Shown: positions 32,223-41,478, counted from the stretch's first letter. The stretch is DNA of 64,000 nt from CAVVXX01 sp963707975 (GCA_963707975.1 OY970177.1:2108001-2172000); one strand, 5' to 3'. Numbers and translations: made by a program. The notes: generated from the letters alone by a model not told the origin.

Positions 32223-33815
32223 ATGATCCGCGCCGATAATATCGTCGAAGCGCCGGGCGCGCTCATTCTGGGCGCGGGCGTGGCGGGCCTGTTCACCTCG
32301 CTGAAGCTTGCCCCCTTCCCTGCTTTGGTGATTGCCGGCGCTCGGCCGGGCGCTTCGGGTTCGAGCGCCTGGGCGCAGGGCGGCATCGCGGCCGCGCTTG
32401 CTGAGGGCGATTCCACCGAAGCCCATGCCGCCGATACGGTTGCAGCGGGCGCAGGCCTTAGCGATCCCAAGATGGCCGCGCTGCTGGCGCGCGAAGGTCC
32501 GGCCCGCATAGAAGACCTTCTGCGTTATGGCGCGCCGTTCGACCGCGACGCGGCGGGCAAGCTCGTTTTGGGCCGCGAAGCTGCGCATTCCCGCGCCCGC
32601 ATCGTGCATGTGCAGGGCGACCGCGCGGGCGCGGCTATCACCTCCACACTCGCGGCGGCAGCGCGGAAAACGCCTTCGATCACGCTGCTGGAAGGTTTCC
32701 ACGCGCTGGAACTTGCGACAGAAGATGGCCGCATCGTTGGCCTTTTCGCGCGCTATGGCAGCGGTGAAAATAGCCGCCTGGTATTGTTCCGCGCCTCGGC
32801 CGTGATCCTGGCCACCGGCGGCGTGGGCGCGCTTTATGCCGTCACCACCAATCCGCCCGAGGCGCGCGGCGAAGGCCTCGGCATGGCGGCGCGCGCGGGC
32901 GCGGGTATAGCCGATCCGGAATTCGTGCAGTTTCATCCCACCGCCATCGCCGTAGGGCGCGATCCTGCGCCGCTTGCTACCGAAGCGCTGCGCGGCGCGG
33001 GCGCGACACTTACCAACGACAAGGGCGTGCGCTTCATGCTTGCGGTGCATGCGGACGCAGAACTGGCCCCGCGCGATATCGTGGCGCGCGCCATTCATCG
33101 CCAGATCGCGCGCGGGGGCCGCGTGTTCCTCGATTGCACCAAGGCGATCGGGCCGGCCTTCCCGCAAAAATTCCCGACCGTCTATGCGAGCGCGCGCGCA
33201 TCCGGCATCGATCCCGTACTTCAGCCCATCCCGGTTGCCCCTGCCGCGCATTACCACATGGGCGGCATCGCAACGAACGAACATGGCCAAAGCAGCCTTT
33301 CGGGCCTATGGGCTTGCGGCGAATGCGCCAGCACGGGCGTGCATGGCGCAAACCGGCTGGCCTCGAACTCGCTGCTGGAGGCGCTCGTTTTCGGTGCGCG
33401 CGTGGCCGATGACGTGAAATGCCGAAGTGGAGTGGCTTTGCGGCGCGGCACGCCACCCGCGCCGGAACGCTGGCAGGCTACGCCGCCACCACAGGGCTTA
33501 CGCGAAGCCATGAGCCGCGATGTCGGCATCGAACGCGACGCGGAAGGCTTGCGGCGCGCTCTGGGAACGATTGCGGCAATCGGCCGTGCCGGCCAGGCCG
33601 AACTCGCGCTTCTCAACATGATTGCAGCGGCGAAATTAATCGCGGCGGCGGCGCTCGCCCGCCACGAAAGCCGCGGCGGTCATTTCCGCGCCGATTATCC
33701 GCAAACCGATGCGGTCGCGAAACGCACTTTCCTGACCCTCGCCGACGCCGAGCGCATTGCGCAGGAAGCGGCGGCTTCATCCTTCGACAAGCTCAGGATG
33801 AAGCCCTCGTGCTGA
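32223..33815 (+). CDS. nadB: L-aspartate oxidase
   Basis: 530 residues. The FAD motif LILGAGVAGLFTSLKL, GSSAWAQGGIAAAL, HSRARIVHVQGDRAGAAITS and HYHMGGIATNEHG are characteristic, and GVHGANRLASNSLLEALVFG closes the FAD site. It oxidises aspartate to iminoaspartate for NadA. The C-terminal residues SSFDKLRMKPSC are encoded by a palindromic repeat that reaches the stop codon, so the native C-terminus was probably replaced. The start ATG lies right after another copy of the repeat. Confidence 0.95.
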   Translation: MIRADNIVEAPGALILGAGVAGLFTSLKLAPFPALVIAGARPGASGSSAWAQGGIAAALAEGDSTEAHAADTVAAGAGLSDPKMAALLAREGPARIEDLLRYGAPFDRDAAGKLVLGREAAHSRARIVHVQGDRAGAAITSTLAAAARKTPSITLLEGFHALELATEDGRIVGLFARYGSGENSRLVLFRASAVILATGGVGALYAVTTNPPEARGEGLGMAARAGAGIADPEFVQFHPTAIAVGRDPAPLATEALRGAGATLTNDKGVRFMLAVHADAELAPRDIVARAIHRQIARGGRVFLDCTKAIGPAFPQKFPTVYASARASGIDPVLQPIPVAPAAHYHMGGIATNEHGQSSLSGLWACGECASTGVHGANRLASNSLLEALVFGARVADDVKCRSGVALRRGTPPAPERWQATPPPQGLREAMSRDVGIERDAEGLRRALGTIAAIGRAGQAELALLNMIAAAKLIAAAALARHESRGGHFRADYPQTDAVAKRTFLTLADAERIAQEAAASSFDKLRMKPSC

Positions 33816-33834
33816 GCACGTCGAAGCATGAGGG
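33776..33834. repeat. TTCGACAAGCTC-type palindromic repeat, copy 2, across the nadB-nadC junction
   Basis: TTCATCC (33776-33782) pairs with GGATGAA (33796-33802) around TTCGACAAGCTCA. The second arm CCCTCGTGCTGAGCACGTCG reaches GCATGAGGG at 33834. It encodes the last residues of NadB and supplies the possible GTG start of nadC. Confidence 0.8.
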
Positions 33835-34699
33835 TAGCGCAAGCGTAAATGTATTCGCGCTCGTTTTCACCAACCCGCCGCCCGCGAACCTTATTGAGCC
33901 TATCGTGCGCCGCGCGCTGGATGAAGATATCGGGCGCGGCGATATCACCACCGAACTGATGGTGCCGCGCGGCATAACCGCTCGCGCCGTGATAGCCGCG
34001 CGCAAGGCAGGAACGGTCGCAGGCCTGATTGCCGCCGAAGCTGCCTTCCGCCTGCTCGACCCGGGCTGCCGCGTCAGCGCGAAAGCGCCCGATGGTTCTC
34101 AGATCGCGGCAGGGGGCGCGATTGCCGAAGTGGAAGGCCCCGCCCGCGCGCTGCTAACGGGCGAACGCGTGGCGCTGAATTTCCTCGGCCACCTTTCGGG
34201 CGTCGCCACGGCGACGCACGCGCTGGTAGAAGCGGTAAAGGGGACGAAGGCCAAAATCACCTGCACGCGCAAGACCACGCCGGGATTGCGCATCCTCGAA
34301 AAATACGCCGTGCGCTGTGGTGGCGGCACGAATCATCGCTTCGGCCTCGATGACACGGTTCTGATCAAGGACAATCATATCGCAGTGGCAGGTGGACTCG
34401 AAGCCACCGTAAAGGCCGCACGTTCCTATAGCGGCAAAGTGGAAGTCGAAGTGGACACGCTGGAGCAACTGGAAACAGCGCTTGGCTTAGGCGTAAAATT
34501 CATCCTGCTCGACAACATGAAACAAGAAACGCTGAAGCGCGCGGTAACGCTGAACAAAGGCCGCGCCGTGCTCGAAGCCTCAGGCGGCGTCACGCTGGAC
34601 ACCGTGCGGACAATCGCGCAAACAGGCGTGGATTACATTTCCTCGGGAGCCATCACGCACAGCGCGCCTGCGCTCGACGTCGGACTGGATTTCCTCTAG
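33809..34699 (+). CDS. nadC: Nicotinate-nucleotide pyrophosphorylase (carboxylating)
   Basis: About 296 residues. LIEPIVRRALDEDIGRGDIT, TCTRKTTPGLRILEKYAVRC, GGGTNHRFGLDDTVLIKDNH and FILLDNMKQETLKRAV are the QPRTase hallmarks. The enzyme makes NaMN from quinolinate and PRPP. No ATG precedes the conserved start in frame; GTG 33809, inside the repeat and overlapping the nadB stop, is the best candidate. This would add the odd N-terminus VLSTSKHEGSASV. Confidence 0.92.
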   Translation: MLSTSKHEGSASVNVFALVFTNPPPANLIEPIVRRALDEDIGRGDITTELMVPRGITARAVIAARKAGTVAGLIAAEAAFRLLDPGCRVSAKAPDGSQIAAGGAIAEVEGPARALLTGERVALNFLGHLSGVATATHALVEAVKGTKAKITCTRKTTPGLRILEKYAVRCGGGTNHRFGLDDTVLIKDNHIAVAGGLEATVKAARSYSGKVEVEVDTLEQLETALGLGVKFILLDNMKQETLKRAVTLNKGRAVLEASGGVTLDTVRTIAQTGVDYISSGAITHSAPALDVGLDFL

Positions 34700-35331
34700 C
34701 TGCCGCGCGTGGTGTCGCGGCGATAGAAAATGTGATTGCCGATTTGCGTGGTGCGCAGCATCGTGTCGGCCCACACCGGCTGCACGTCTAAAGCGTGAAA
34801 ATACAACGCGCCATCCGTCAAGCCGCCGACGCGCACATCGCCCGCCATGATCTCGGTGGAGAGCTGGCGAGCGCGCTGCCAGGCAACCGGGTTTTTTGGC
34901 CGCTTGAGCGAGCCATCGCAAACATAGGAAAACTGGCAGCCGGTGCGAAGCTGCGCTCCCTGGTGCACCACGCCGCAAATCGTCTTGGGATAATTAACGT
35001 CGTGCGTGCGACGCAACACCACTTCGGCTATGGCCTTCTGACCCGCCACGCCCTCGCCGCGGGCTTCGTAATACATGACTTCGGCCAGGCAGACCTGCTC
35101 GGCCGCCATGTCGGCGGCCGCCTGCTCGACCGGAGACTGGGTGATCTGTACCGGCCTTTCCGCGCGCACGGGCAGGCGCGCAAGATCATCCGTATAATGA
35201 TTATACGCCAAAGCGGGAATTGCGCTCAAGATGCCGATAAGCGTTGCGCTCAACAGAGCGCAATCGGCTTTTACGTGCGCAGTTTTAATGCGCGCGGCAC
35301 GGCGGTGGGCCGCCTTCACTTTAGCCTTCAT
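34696..35331 (-). CDS. SleB-like cell-wall hydrolase, exported
   Basis: 211 residues. An N-terminal hydrophobic segment at residues 23-45 (CALLSATLIGILSAIPALAY) acts as signal or anchor after a basic lead. The Hydrolase_2 domain shows CLAEVMYYEARGEGVAGQKA with the catalytic Glu, VVLRRTHDVNYPKTICGVV, CQFSYVCDGS and DGALYFHALDVQPVWA. The family cleaves spore-cortex or vegetative peptidoglycan. Its stop overlaps the nadC stop (CTAG) in convergent orientation. Confidence 0.88.
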   Translation of the reverse strand: MKAKVKAAHRRAARIKTAHVKADCALLSATLIGILSAIPALAYNHYTDDLARLPVRAERPVQITQSPVEQAAADMAAEQVCLAEVMYYEARGEGVAGQKAIAEVVLRRTHDVNYPKTICGVVHQGAQLRTGCQFSYVCDGSLKRPKNPVAWQRARQLSTEIMAGDVRVGGLTDGALYFHALDVQPVWADTMLRTTQIGNHIFYRRDTTRGS

Positions 35332-35480
35332 GCGAGATTTATCCCTCGCGACTCAGCTTCGGTTGTCCCCACCCCGTTGGCGCGTTGCTAGCAACGATCA
35401 AAATTAACGTCAATCATTAAAACTACGTCAGGTGACACAGCGTCATTATTGCAAAATAATCTTTGTACGGATGACATGTG

Positions 35481-38150
35481 CTAATCCTTGTCGAACCTGG
35501 CCTTTAGCGCAGCCTGCGCCGCAGCCAAACGCGCCACAGGCACGCGATATGGGGAACAGGAAACATAATTCAAGCCCACATCCTGGCAAAAATGAATCGA
35601 TTCGGGGTCGCCGCCATGTTCGCCGCAAATTCCGAGTTTGAGATCGTTGCGCGCTTCGCGCCCTCTTTTCGCCGCAATCCGGATCAGCTCGCCTACGCCT
35701 TCCGTATCGATGGTAACGAATGGATCGCGCGCGAGAAGACCGCGCGTCAGATATTCGGTCAGGAAGGAACCCGCGTCGTCGCGGGAAACGCCAAGTGTCG
35801 TCTGCGTCAGATCATTGGTGCCAAAGCTGAAGAACTCGGCCGATAGCGCGATTTCGCCCGCGCGCAAAGCCGCCCGCGGCAGCTCGATCATGGTGCCGAT
35901 GAGATAGGCGGGCTTTTTGCCGCGCTCCTTTGAAACTTCGTCCGCGACTTTCTCGATGCGGTCCTTAAGAAAATCGAGCTCGCTTTTGAAGCCCACCAGC
36001 GGGATCATGATTTCGAGCTGGACGCGATTCTTTTCAGGACTATCGAGAAACGCCTCGAAGATCGCGCGCGCCTGCATTTCGTAAATTTCGGGAAAAGTAA
36101 TGCCCAACCTGCAGCCGCGATGGCCCAGCATAGGATTGGCCTCTTTCAGCGTAATTACGCGCGCGCGCAATTTTGCCGGGTCGGCACCGGCAGTTTTTGC
36201 AACGTCTGCGATTTCGGCATCTGTATGCGGCAGGAATTCATGCAATGGCGGATCGAGCAGCCTGATTGTCACCGGCAGCCCCGCCATGATGCGGAAAATC
36301 TCCTTGAAGTCGCCACGCTGCATGGGCAGCAGCTTGCCCAATGCCGCGCGGCGGCCACTCTCGTAATCGGCCAGGATCATTTCGCGCACGGCCACGATGC
36401 GGCCCGCATCGAAGAACATGTGTTCGGTGCGGCAGAGCCCAATGCCTTCGGCGCCGAAACGCCGCGCGGTTTCGCAATCGGCAGGCGTTTCGGCGTTGGT
36501 GCGCACCTTCATGGTGCGGAAGCCATCCGCCCATTGCATCAGCATGCCGAAATCGCCAGTAAGCTCGGGATGCACCATGGGCACGCGCCCGCGATAAACC
36601 TTGCCCGCCGCACCATCGATGGTGACCACTTCGCCGCGCGCCACAATGTTGCTGCCCGCAGTCATGGCGCCGCGGGCCACATCGATCTTGAGCGCGCCCG
36701 CGCCCGTGACGCAGGGCCGACCCATGCCGCGCGCCACCACGGCCGCATGGCTGGTCATGCCGCCGCGCGCGGTGAGAATGCCCTTCGCCGCGTGCATGCC
36801 GTGAATGTCTTCGGGGCTTGTTTCGAGCCGCACCAGAATGCAATCGCGCCCCTCGCCGGCTGCGCGTTCGGCTTCTTCCGCCGTGAACACGACTTCGCCG
36901 GTGGCGGCGCCCGGCGACGCGGCGAGGCCCGTCGCGATCACTTCTTTCTTTGCTTCGGGATCGAGTGTGGGATGCAGCAACTGGTCGAGCGCTGCGGGGT
37001 CCACGCGCGTCACCGCTTCTTCTTGCGAGATCAGCTTTTCCGCCACCATTTCGACCGCGATGCGCAGCGCCGCGCGCGCGGTGCGTTTGGCGCTACGCGT
37101 TTGCAGCATCCACAGCTTGCCTTCCTGCACGGTGAATTCGACGTCCTGCATATCGCGGTAATGGGCTTCGAGCACGCCGGTGATGCGCACCAGCTCCTTG
37201 AACGCGCCGGGCATAGCCTCTTCCATCGACGGCCGTTTGGAGCCAGACTTCTCTCGCGCAGCTTTAGTTATGGATTGCGGCGTGCGGATGCCGGCCACCA
37301 CGTCTTCGCCTTGCGCATTGACCAGGAACTCGCCGTAGAGCGCTCGTTCGCCGGTGGCGGGATCACGGGTGAAGGCTACGCCGGTGGCGCTCGTCTCGCC
37401 GCGGTTGCCGAACACCATCGCCTGCACGTTCACCGCCGTGCCCCAATCATTGGGAATATGGTTGAGTTTGCGATAGGTTTTGGCGCGCGCGCCCTGCCAC
37501 GAGCCGAACACCGCGCCGATGGCGCCCCAAAGCTGCTCGTTCACGTCGTCGGGAAACGGATTGCCGTATTCCTTCTGCGCGCGCGCCTTATAGAGCGCGC
37601 AAATGCGTTTCAGGTCGGCGGCGTCCAGCTCGGTGTCGAGCTCAACGCCCTTGTTTTGTTTTTCTTCTTCGAGGATTTCCTCGAATGGCGCGTGTGGTAG
37701 CTCGAGCACGATATGCGAATACATCTGGATGAAACGGCGATAGGCGTCATAGGCGAAGCGCTCGTCGCCCGTGAGCTTGACCAGGCCCTCGACCGTGGCC
37801 GGGTTCAGCCCAAGGTTCAGCACCGTATCCATCATGCCGGGCATGGAGGCGCGCGCGCCCGAGCGCACCGACACCAACAGCGGGCGCGCGGGATCGCCAA
37901 AGTGCGCATTGGCCAGCTCGCCCACGCGCGCAAGCGCGGCCTCGACCGCGGGTTTCAAATCGGGCGGATATTTGCCGCCATGCGCATGCAGATAAGTGCA
38001 AGCTTCGGTGGTGATGGTGAAGCCCGGCGGAACGGGCAAACCCAGATTGCTCATCTCGGCAAGGCCAGCGCCTTTGCCGCCGAGAGCCGCACGCATATCC
38101 GCGCGCCCTTCGGCCTTTCCCGCCCCAAAGCTGTAAACCAATTTGGTCAT
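35481..38150 (-). CDS. ppdK: Pyruvate, phosphate dikinase
   Basis: 889 residues from ATG 38150 (MTKLVYSFGAGKAEG). ALGGKGAGLAEMSNLGLPVP starts the ATP-grasp domain. The swivelling phospho-His domain has GILTARGGMTSHAAVVARGM, and the C-terminal PEP/pyruvate barrel ends with GICGEHGGDPESI carrying the active-site Cys. It interconverts pyruvate, ATP and phosphate with PEP, AMP and pyrophosphate. It is followed upstream by a palindromic repeat and glyS on the same strand. Confidence 0.96.
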   Translation of the reverse strand: MTKLVYSFGAGKAEGRADMRAALGGKGAGLAEMSNLGLPVPPGFTITTEACTYLHAHGGKYPPDLKPAVEAALARVGELANAHFGDPARPLLVSVRSGARASMPGMMDTVLNLGLNPATVEGLVKLTGDERFAYDAYRRFIQMYSHIVLELPHAPFEEILEEEKQNKGVELDTELDAADLKRICALYKARAQKEYGNPFPDDVNEQLWGAIGAVFGSWQGARAKTYRKLNHIPNDWGTAVNVQAMVFGNRGETSATGVAFTRDPATGERALYGEFLVNAQGEDVVAGIRTPQSITKAAREKSGSKRPSMEEAMPGAFKELVRITGVLEAHYRDMQDVEFTVQEGKLWMLQTRSAKRTARAALRIAVEMVAEKLISQEEAVTRVDPAALDQLLHPTLDPEAKKEVIATGLAASPGAATGEVVFTAEEAERAAGEGRDCILVRLETSPEDIHGMHAAKGILTARGGMTSHAAVVARGMGRPCVTGAGALKIDVARGAMTAGSNIVARGEVVTIDGAAGKVYRGRVPMVHPELTGDFGMLMQWADGFRTMKVRTNAETPADCETARRFGAEGIGLCRTEHMFFDAGRIVAVREMILADYESGRRAALGKLLPMQRGDFKEIFRIMAGLPVTIRLLDPPLHEFLPHTDAEIADVAKTAGADPAKLRARVITLKEANPMLGHRGCRLGITFPEIYEMQARAIFEAFLDSPEKNRVQLEIMIPLVGFKSELDFLKDRIEKVADEVSKERGKKPAYLIGTMIELPRAALRAGEIALSAEFFSFGTNDLTQTTLGVSRDDAGSFLTEYLTRGLLARDPFVTIDTEGVGELIRIAAKRGREARNDLKLGICGEHGGDPESIHFCQDVGLNYVSCSPYRVPVARLAAAQAALKARFDKD

Positions 38151-38175
38151 GGCCTGCGCACGTCTTCTTGCACCG

Positions 38176-38365
38176 CCCCCCACCCGGAGCGTTCTTCACT
38201 TTGCTCAGAACGCTCCGACCTCCCCGCGTTGGGGGAGGTGAAAACTAGGGAGTACGCATCAAGACAATTGGCAGCAGTGTCGCAAACAGGATTTCCCCTC
38301 CCCCAACGCGGGGAGGGGCGGTTCGCCAAGCGGCGAAGCCGCGATAGGCGAACCGGGGTGGGGGG
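38176..38365. repeat. C-rich-ended palindromic element (MITE-like), copy 1
   Basis: 190 bp whose ends are CCCCCCACCCGG (38176-38187) and CCGGGGTGGGGGG (38353-38365). Inside are GGAGCGTTCT/AGAACGCTCC, the hairpin CCTCCCCGCGTTGGGGGAGG and its distant complement CCTCCCCCAACGCGGGGAGG, and GGTTCGCC/GGCGAACC. No ORF. It fills the glyS-ppdK gap. Confidence 0.78.
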
Positions 38366-38373
38366 ACGTTTTG

Positions 38374-40509
38374 TCATCCTTCTATCTTCGAAAAGTCCGC
38401 AACCTGGTGCGCGGTTTCGACGATCTGCGACAGCAGCTTCAGCCGGTTCTCGCGCAAGGCCTTGTCGTCGGCGTTGACCGTGACCTTCTCGAAGAAACGA
38501 TCAACGGGTATGCGCAGTTTAGCCAGCGCGCTCATGGCAGCGGCAAAATCTTCCTTTTGTAGCGCGGCCGAGGCATCTTTCTTGGCCCTGTCTAGCGCTG
38601 CGGCCAAATCCTTCTCCTCTTTGTCCTTCAACGCGCCCGCGTTCGGCGCGCCGCGATATTCCTTTTTGTCTTTCTTCTCTTCGATTTTCAGAATATTCGC
38701 CGCGCGCTTGTATCCGGTGAGCAAATTGGCGCCGTCATCGGTTTTCAGGAACGCTTGTAACGCTTCCACGCGCCGAACTAAGCGCACCAGATCGTCCTCA
38801 TTGCCAAGCGTGAACACGGCCTCGATCAGATCATGCCGCACGACCTTTTCACGCAGCGCAACTTTCAGTCGATCAATTATAAAATCAATAATTTCTTGTT
38901 CAGTTTTTTGCCTGTGTTCATTAGTGGCCGCAATCGTTGCATTGAACCATCCCAAATCAAGAAGTTTTGTCAGTGATAAACGATATTGCCTTTCTAAAAT
39001 TATGCGAACCATGCCCAATGCAGCACGTCGTAGTGCGTACGGATCTTTTGAGCCTGTTGGCCGTTCTCCTTCTAAGAATAACCAATACAAATTGATTAAT
39101 TTATCCGCTAAGGCAACGGCATCACCAACTGCCGAGGAGGGAAGACTATCTGCAGGACCAAGAGGCTTATAGTGATCGCGAATAGCGTCTGCGGTTTCTC
39201 TGTCGGCATCGGGCTCCTGCAAATAATAGTAACGGCCGATCACGCCCTGAAGCTCAGGAAACTCGCCAACCATTCCTGTAGTAAGATCGGCCTTGGCAAG
39301 TCGTGCCGCTCGTTTTGCTTTTTCTTTGTTGGCACCAATCCAAGCTGCGATTTGAATTGCCTTAGTTTCTAAGCCGTGCACTTTTCTCTGCATTGAATAT
39401 TCATCATAAAAGCGAATCGCTTCGAGGTCTTGCAAACGACTTTCCAGCGTGCGTTTTCTGTCCTGATCCCAGAAGAACTTGGCGTCGGCCAGGCGCGCAC
39501 GCAGCACGCGCTCGTTGCCGGCGACGATCTCCTTGCCGCCGTCTTTCGTCTCCATGTTGGCCACCACGACAAACTTGTTGGCGAGCTTCATGGTCGCCGG
39601 ATCGCGCAACGCGAAATATTTCTGGTGCGTGCGCATGGTGGTTTGCAGGATTTCCGGCGGCAAATCCATGAACTGCTTGGCTATGGTGCCGACCAGCACC
39701 ACCGGCCATTCGGCAAGGCCCATCACTTCGTTGGCGAGGCCTTCGTCGTCCACCACTTCGAGGCCAAGTGCGAAGGACTTCTGCTTCGCGTCTTCCAAAA
39801 TCGTTTCGCGGCGCTCGACACCATCCACAATCACGTGCGCATCGCGTAGTTTCTTTGTGTAATCGTCGAAGCGCTTGACGGAGATCGCGCCCGGCAACAG
39901 GAAACGGTGGCCCCATGTCGTGTTGCCGCTTTTCACGCCCGCCAGCTCGAATGACACGATCTCGCCGTCGAAAGTGCAGATTATCGACCGAAGCGGTCGA
40001 ACCCATCGAAACTGCGTGCCCTCTGCAAAACGACCTTGACCTAATGGAGCCTCAAATAGTCCAGCACCAACGGGCATTGCGCCCGGCCAGCGCATGGATT
40101 TCGGCCAGGGCAGTTTGGCAATCGCTTCTGGCAGAAGCGTCTTCAACACATCCGCAGTCGCGCGGCCCTTGCGGTCGGTAACGGCCAGATAATAGTCGCC
40201 CTTGGGATCGCTCTTCTTTTCGCATTGCGCGAGGCTGACGCCCGCTGATTTCAGAAACCCGTCGATCGCCGCCTGCGGCGCGCCGACGCGCGGGCCTTTC
40301 TTTTCTTCCTTCACGTCAGGCTGCTTCGCGGGTAGGCCCGTAACTACTAATGTCAAACGCCGCGGGCCCGCAAACGCGCGAGCGGCTTCGAACAGCAAAC
40401 CGTTGTCGGCAAACGTGCCCACGATAAGCCGTTCCAGATCCTTCGCCGCCTGCATTTGCATGCGTGCGGGAATGTCTTCGGAGAAAAGTTCGAGCAGAAG
40501 CTCAGGCAT
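38374..40509 (-). CDS. glyS: Glycyl-tRNA synthetase β subunit
   Basis: 711 residues, normal length. MPELLLELFSEDIPARMQMQ is the classic opening. WPKSMRWPGAMPVGAGLFEA and TFDGEIVSFELAGVKSGNTT follow, and the C-terminal helical region includes DRFFEKVTVNADDKALRENR. It works with the α subunit to charge tRNA-Gly. Composition is uneven: about 38870-39470 is distinctly AT-richer in codon choice (AAT, ATT, TTA, AAA) than the rest, with another milder patch near 39970-40090. This suggests gene conversion with a foreign allele. Confidence 0.95.
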   Translation of the reverse strand: MPELLLELFSEDIPARMQMQAAKDLERLIVGTFADNGLLFEAARAFAGPRRLTLVVTGLPAKQPDVKEEKKGPRVGAPQAAIDGFLKSAGVSLAQCEKKSDPKGDYYLAVTDRKGRATADVLKTLLPEAIAKLPWPKSMRWPGAMPVGAGLFEAPLGQGRFAEGTQFRWVRPLRSIICTFDGEIVSFELAGVKSGNTTWGHRFLLPGAISVKRFDDYTKKLRDAHVIVDGVERRETILEDAKQKSFALGLEVVDDEGLANEVMGLAEWPVVLVGTIAKQFMDLPPEILQTTMRTHQKYFALRDPATMKLANKFVVVANMETKDGGKEIVAGNERVLRARLADAKFFWDQDRKRTLESRLQDLEAIRFYDEYSMQRKVHGLETKAIQIAAWIGANKEKAKRAARLAKADLTTGMVGEFPELQGVIGRYYYLQEPDADRETADAIRDHYKPLGPADSLPSSAVGDAVALADKLINLYWLFLEGERPTGSKDPYALRRAALGMVRIILERQYRLSLTKLLDLGWFNATIAATNEHRQKTEQEIIDFIIDRLKVALREKVVRHDLIEAVFTLGNEDDLVRLVRRVEALQAFLKTDDGANLLTGYKRAANILKIEEKKDKKEYRGAPNAGALKDKEEKDLAAALDRAKKDASAALQKEDFAAAMSALAKLRIPVDRFFEKVTVNADDKALRENRLKLLSQIVETAHQVADFSKIEG

Positions 40510-40518
40510 GGGGAATTT

Positions 40519-40608
40519 CCCCCCACCCGAAACGCTTCGTGCTTCGACCTCCCCCGTAAACGGGGGAGGTCGAAAAATCGAACACAGTGTGATTATTCGG
40601 GAGGGGGG
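40519..40608. repeat. C-rich-ended palindromic element, copy 2
   Basis: 90 bp with ends CCCCCCACCCGA and TTCGGGAGGGGGG. The centre is a 15-bp perfect stem: TTCGACCTCCCCCGT (40543-40557) and ACGGGGGAGGTCGAA (40560-40574), AA loop. It lies in the glyQ-glyS spacer, where it could also attenuate glyS. Confidence 0.78.
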
Positions 40609-40620
40609 AATGTTGCGCCA

Positions 40621-41478
40621 TCATCTGCCCTCCACTGCCAGCCAGGTTTCGCAGCAGGCCTTGGCCAGCGCGCGCACGCGGGCGATATAGGCCGCGCGTT
40701 CGGTGACGCTTATCACGCCGCGCGCGTCCAGCAGATTGAACGCGTGGCTCGCCTTGATGCACTGGTCGTAGGCCGGCAGCGCGAGGCGCTCGCCCACCAG
40801 ATGGGTGCATTCCTTCTCGGCGTCGGCGAAATGGCGGAACAGCGCCTCGGTATCCGCCCATTCGAAATTGTAGGCGGAAAATTCGCGCTCGCTGCGCAAA
40901 AACACGTCGCCGTATTTGAACTTCTCGTTGAATTTCAGGTCGTAAACGTTCTCGACGCCCTGCACATACATGGCGAGGCGCTCGAGCCCGTACGTCAATT
41001 CCGCCGAAACCACTTCGCAATCGATGCCGCCCACCTGCTGGAAGTAAGTGAACTGCGTCACCTCCATGCCGTCGCACCACACTTCCCAGCCAAGGCCCCA
41101 GGCGCCCAGCGTCGGGCTTTCCCAATCATCCTCGACGAAGCGGATGTCGTGCGCGGTCGCGTCGATGCCGATGGCGGCCAGGCTTTTCAGGTAAATGTCC
41201 TGCACGTCGGCGGGCGCGGGCTTCAAGATCACCTGATACTGATAATAATGCTGCAGCCGGTTGGGGTTTTCGCCATAGCGGCCGTCCTTCGGCCGGCGCG
41301 AGGGCTGCACATAGGCCGCGCGCCATGGCTTGGGGCCGAGCGCCCGCAAAGTGGTGGCGGGATGGAAAGTGCCCGCGCCCATTTCCATGTCGTAAGGCTG
41401 CAGGATGAGGCAGCCCTGCCCCGCCCAGAACGCCTGAAGCGTCAGGATCAGATCCTGGAATGTGGCGGCCTTGGGCAC
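40621..41478 (-). CDS. glyQ: Glycyl-tRNA synthetase α subunit
   Basis: 285 residues. FQDLILTLQAFWAGQGCLIL, QPYDMEMGAGTFHPATTLRA, YVQPSRRPKDGRYGENPNRL and EVWCDGMEVTQFTYFQQVGG are near-invariant α-subunit strings. It forms an α2β2 enzyme with the downstream glyS product. The operon is glyQ-repeat-glyS. The α subunit is normally about 300 residues, so it is complete. Confidence 0.97.
   Translation of the reverse strand: MPKAATFQDLILTLQAFWAGQGCLILQPYDMEMGAGTFHPATTLRALGPKPWRAAYVQPSRRPKDGRYGENPNRLQHYYQYQVILKPAPADVQDIYLKSLAAIGIDATAHDIRFVEDDWESPTLGAWGLGWEVWCDGMEVTQFTYFQQVGGIDCEVVSAELTYGLERLAMYVQGVENVYDLKFNEKFKYGDVFLRSEREFSAYNFEWADTEALFRHFADAEKECTHLVGERLALPAYDQCIKASHAFNLLDARGVISVTERAAYIARVRALAKACCETWLAVEGR

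Noticed and set aside
36120..37700. 526-codon plus-strand frame opposite ppdK
   Set aside because: Same reason: the ppdK frame holds every PPDK motif and this one is its shadow.
38176..40608. CRISPR array
   Set aside because: Repeats are inverted and irregularly spaced, without unique equal-length spacers or cas genes.
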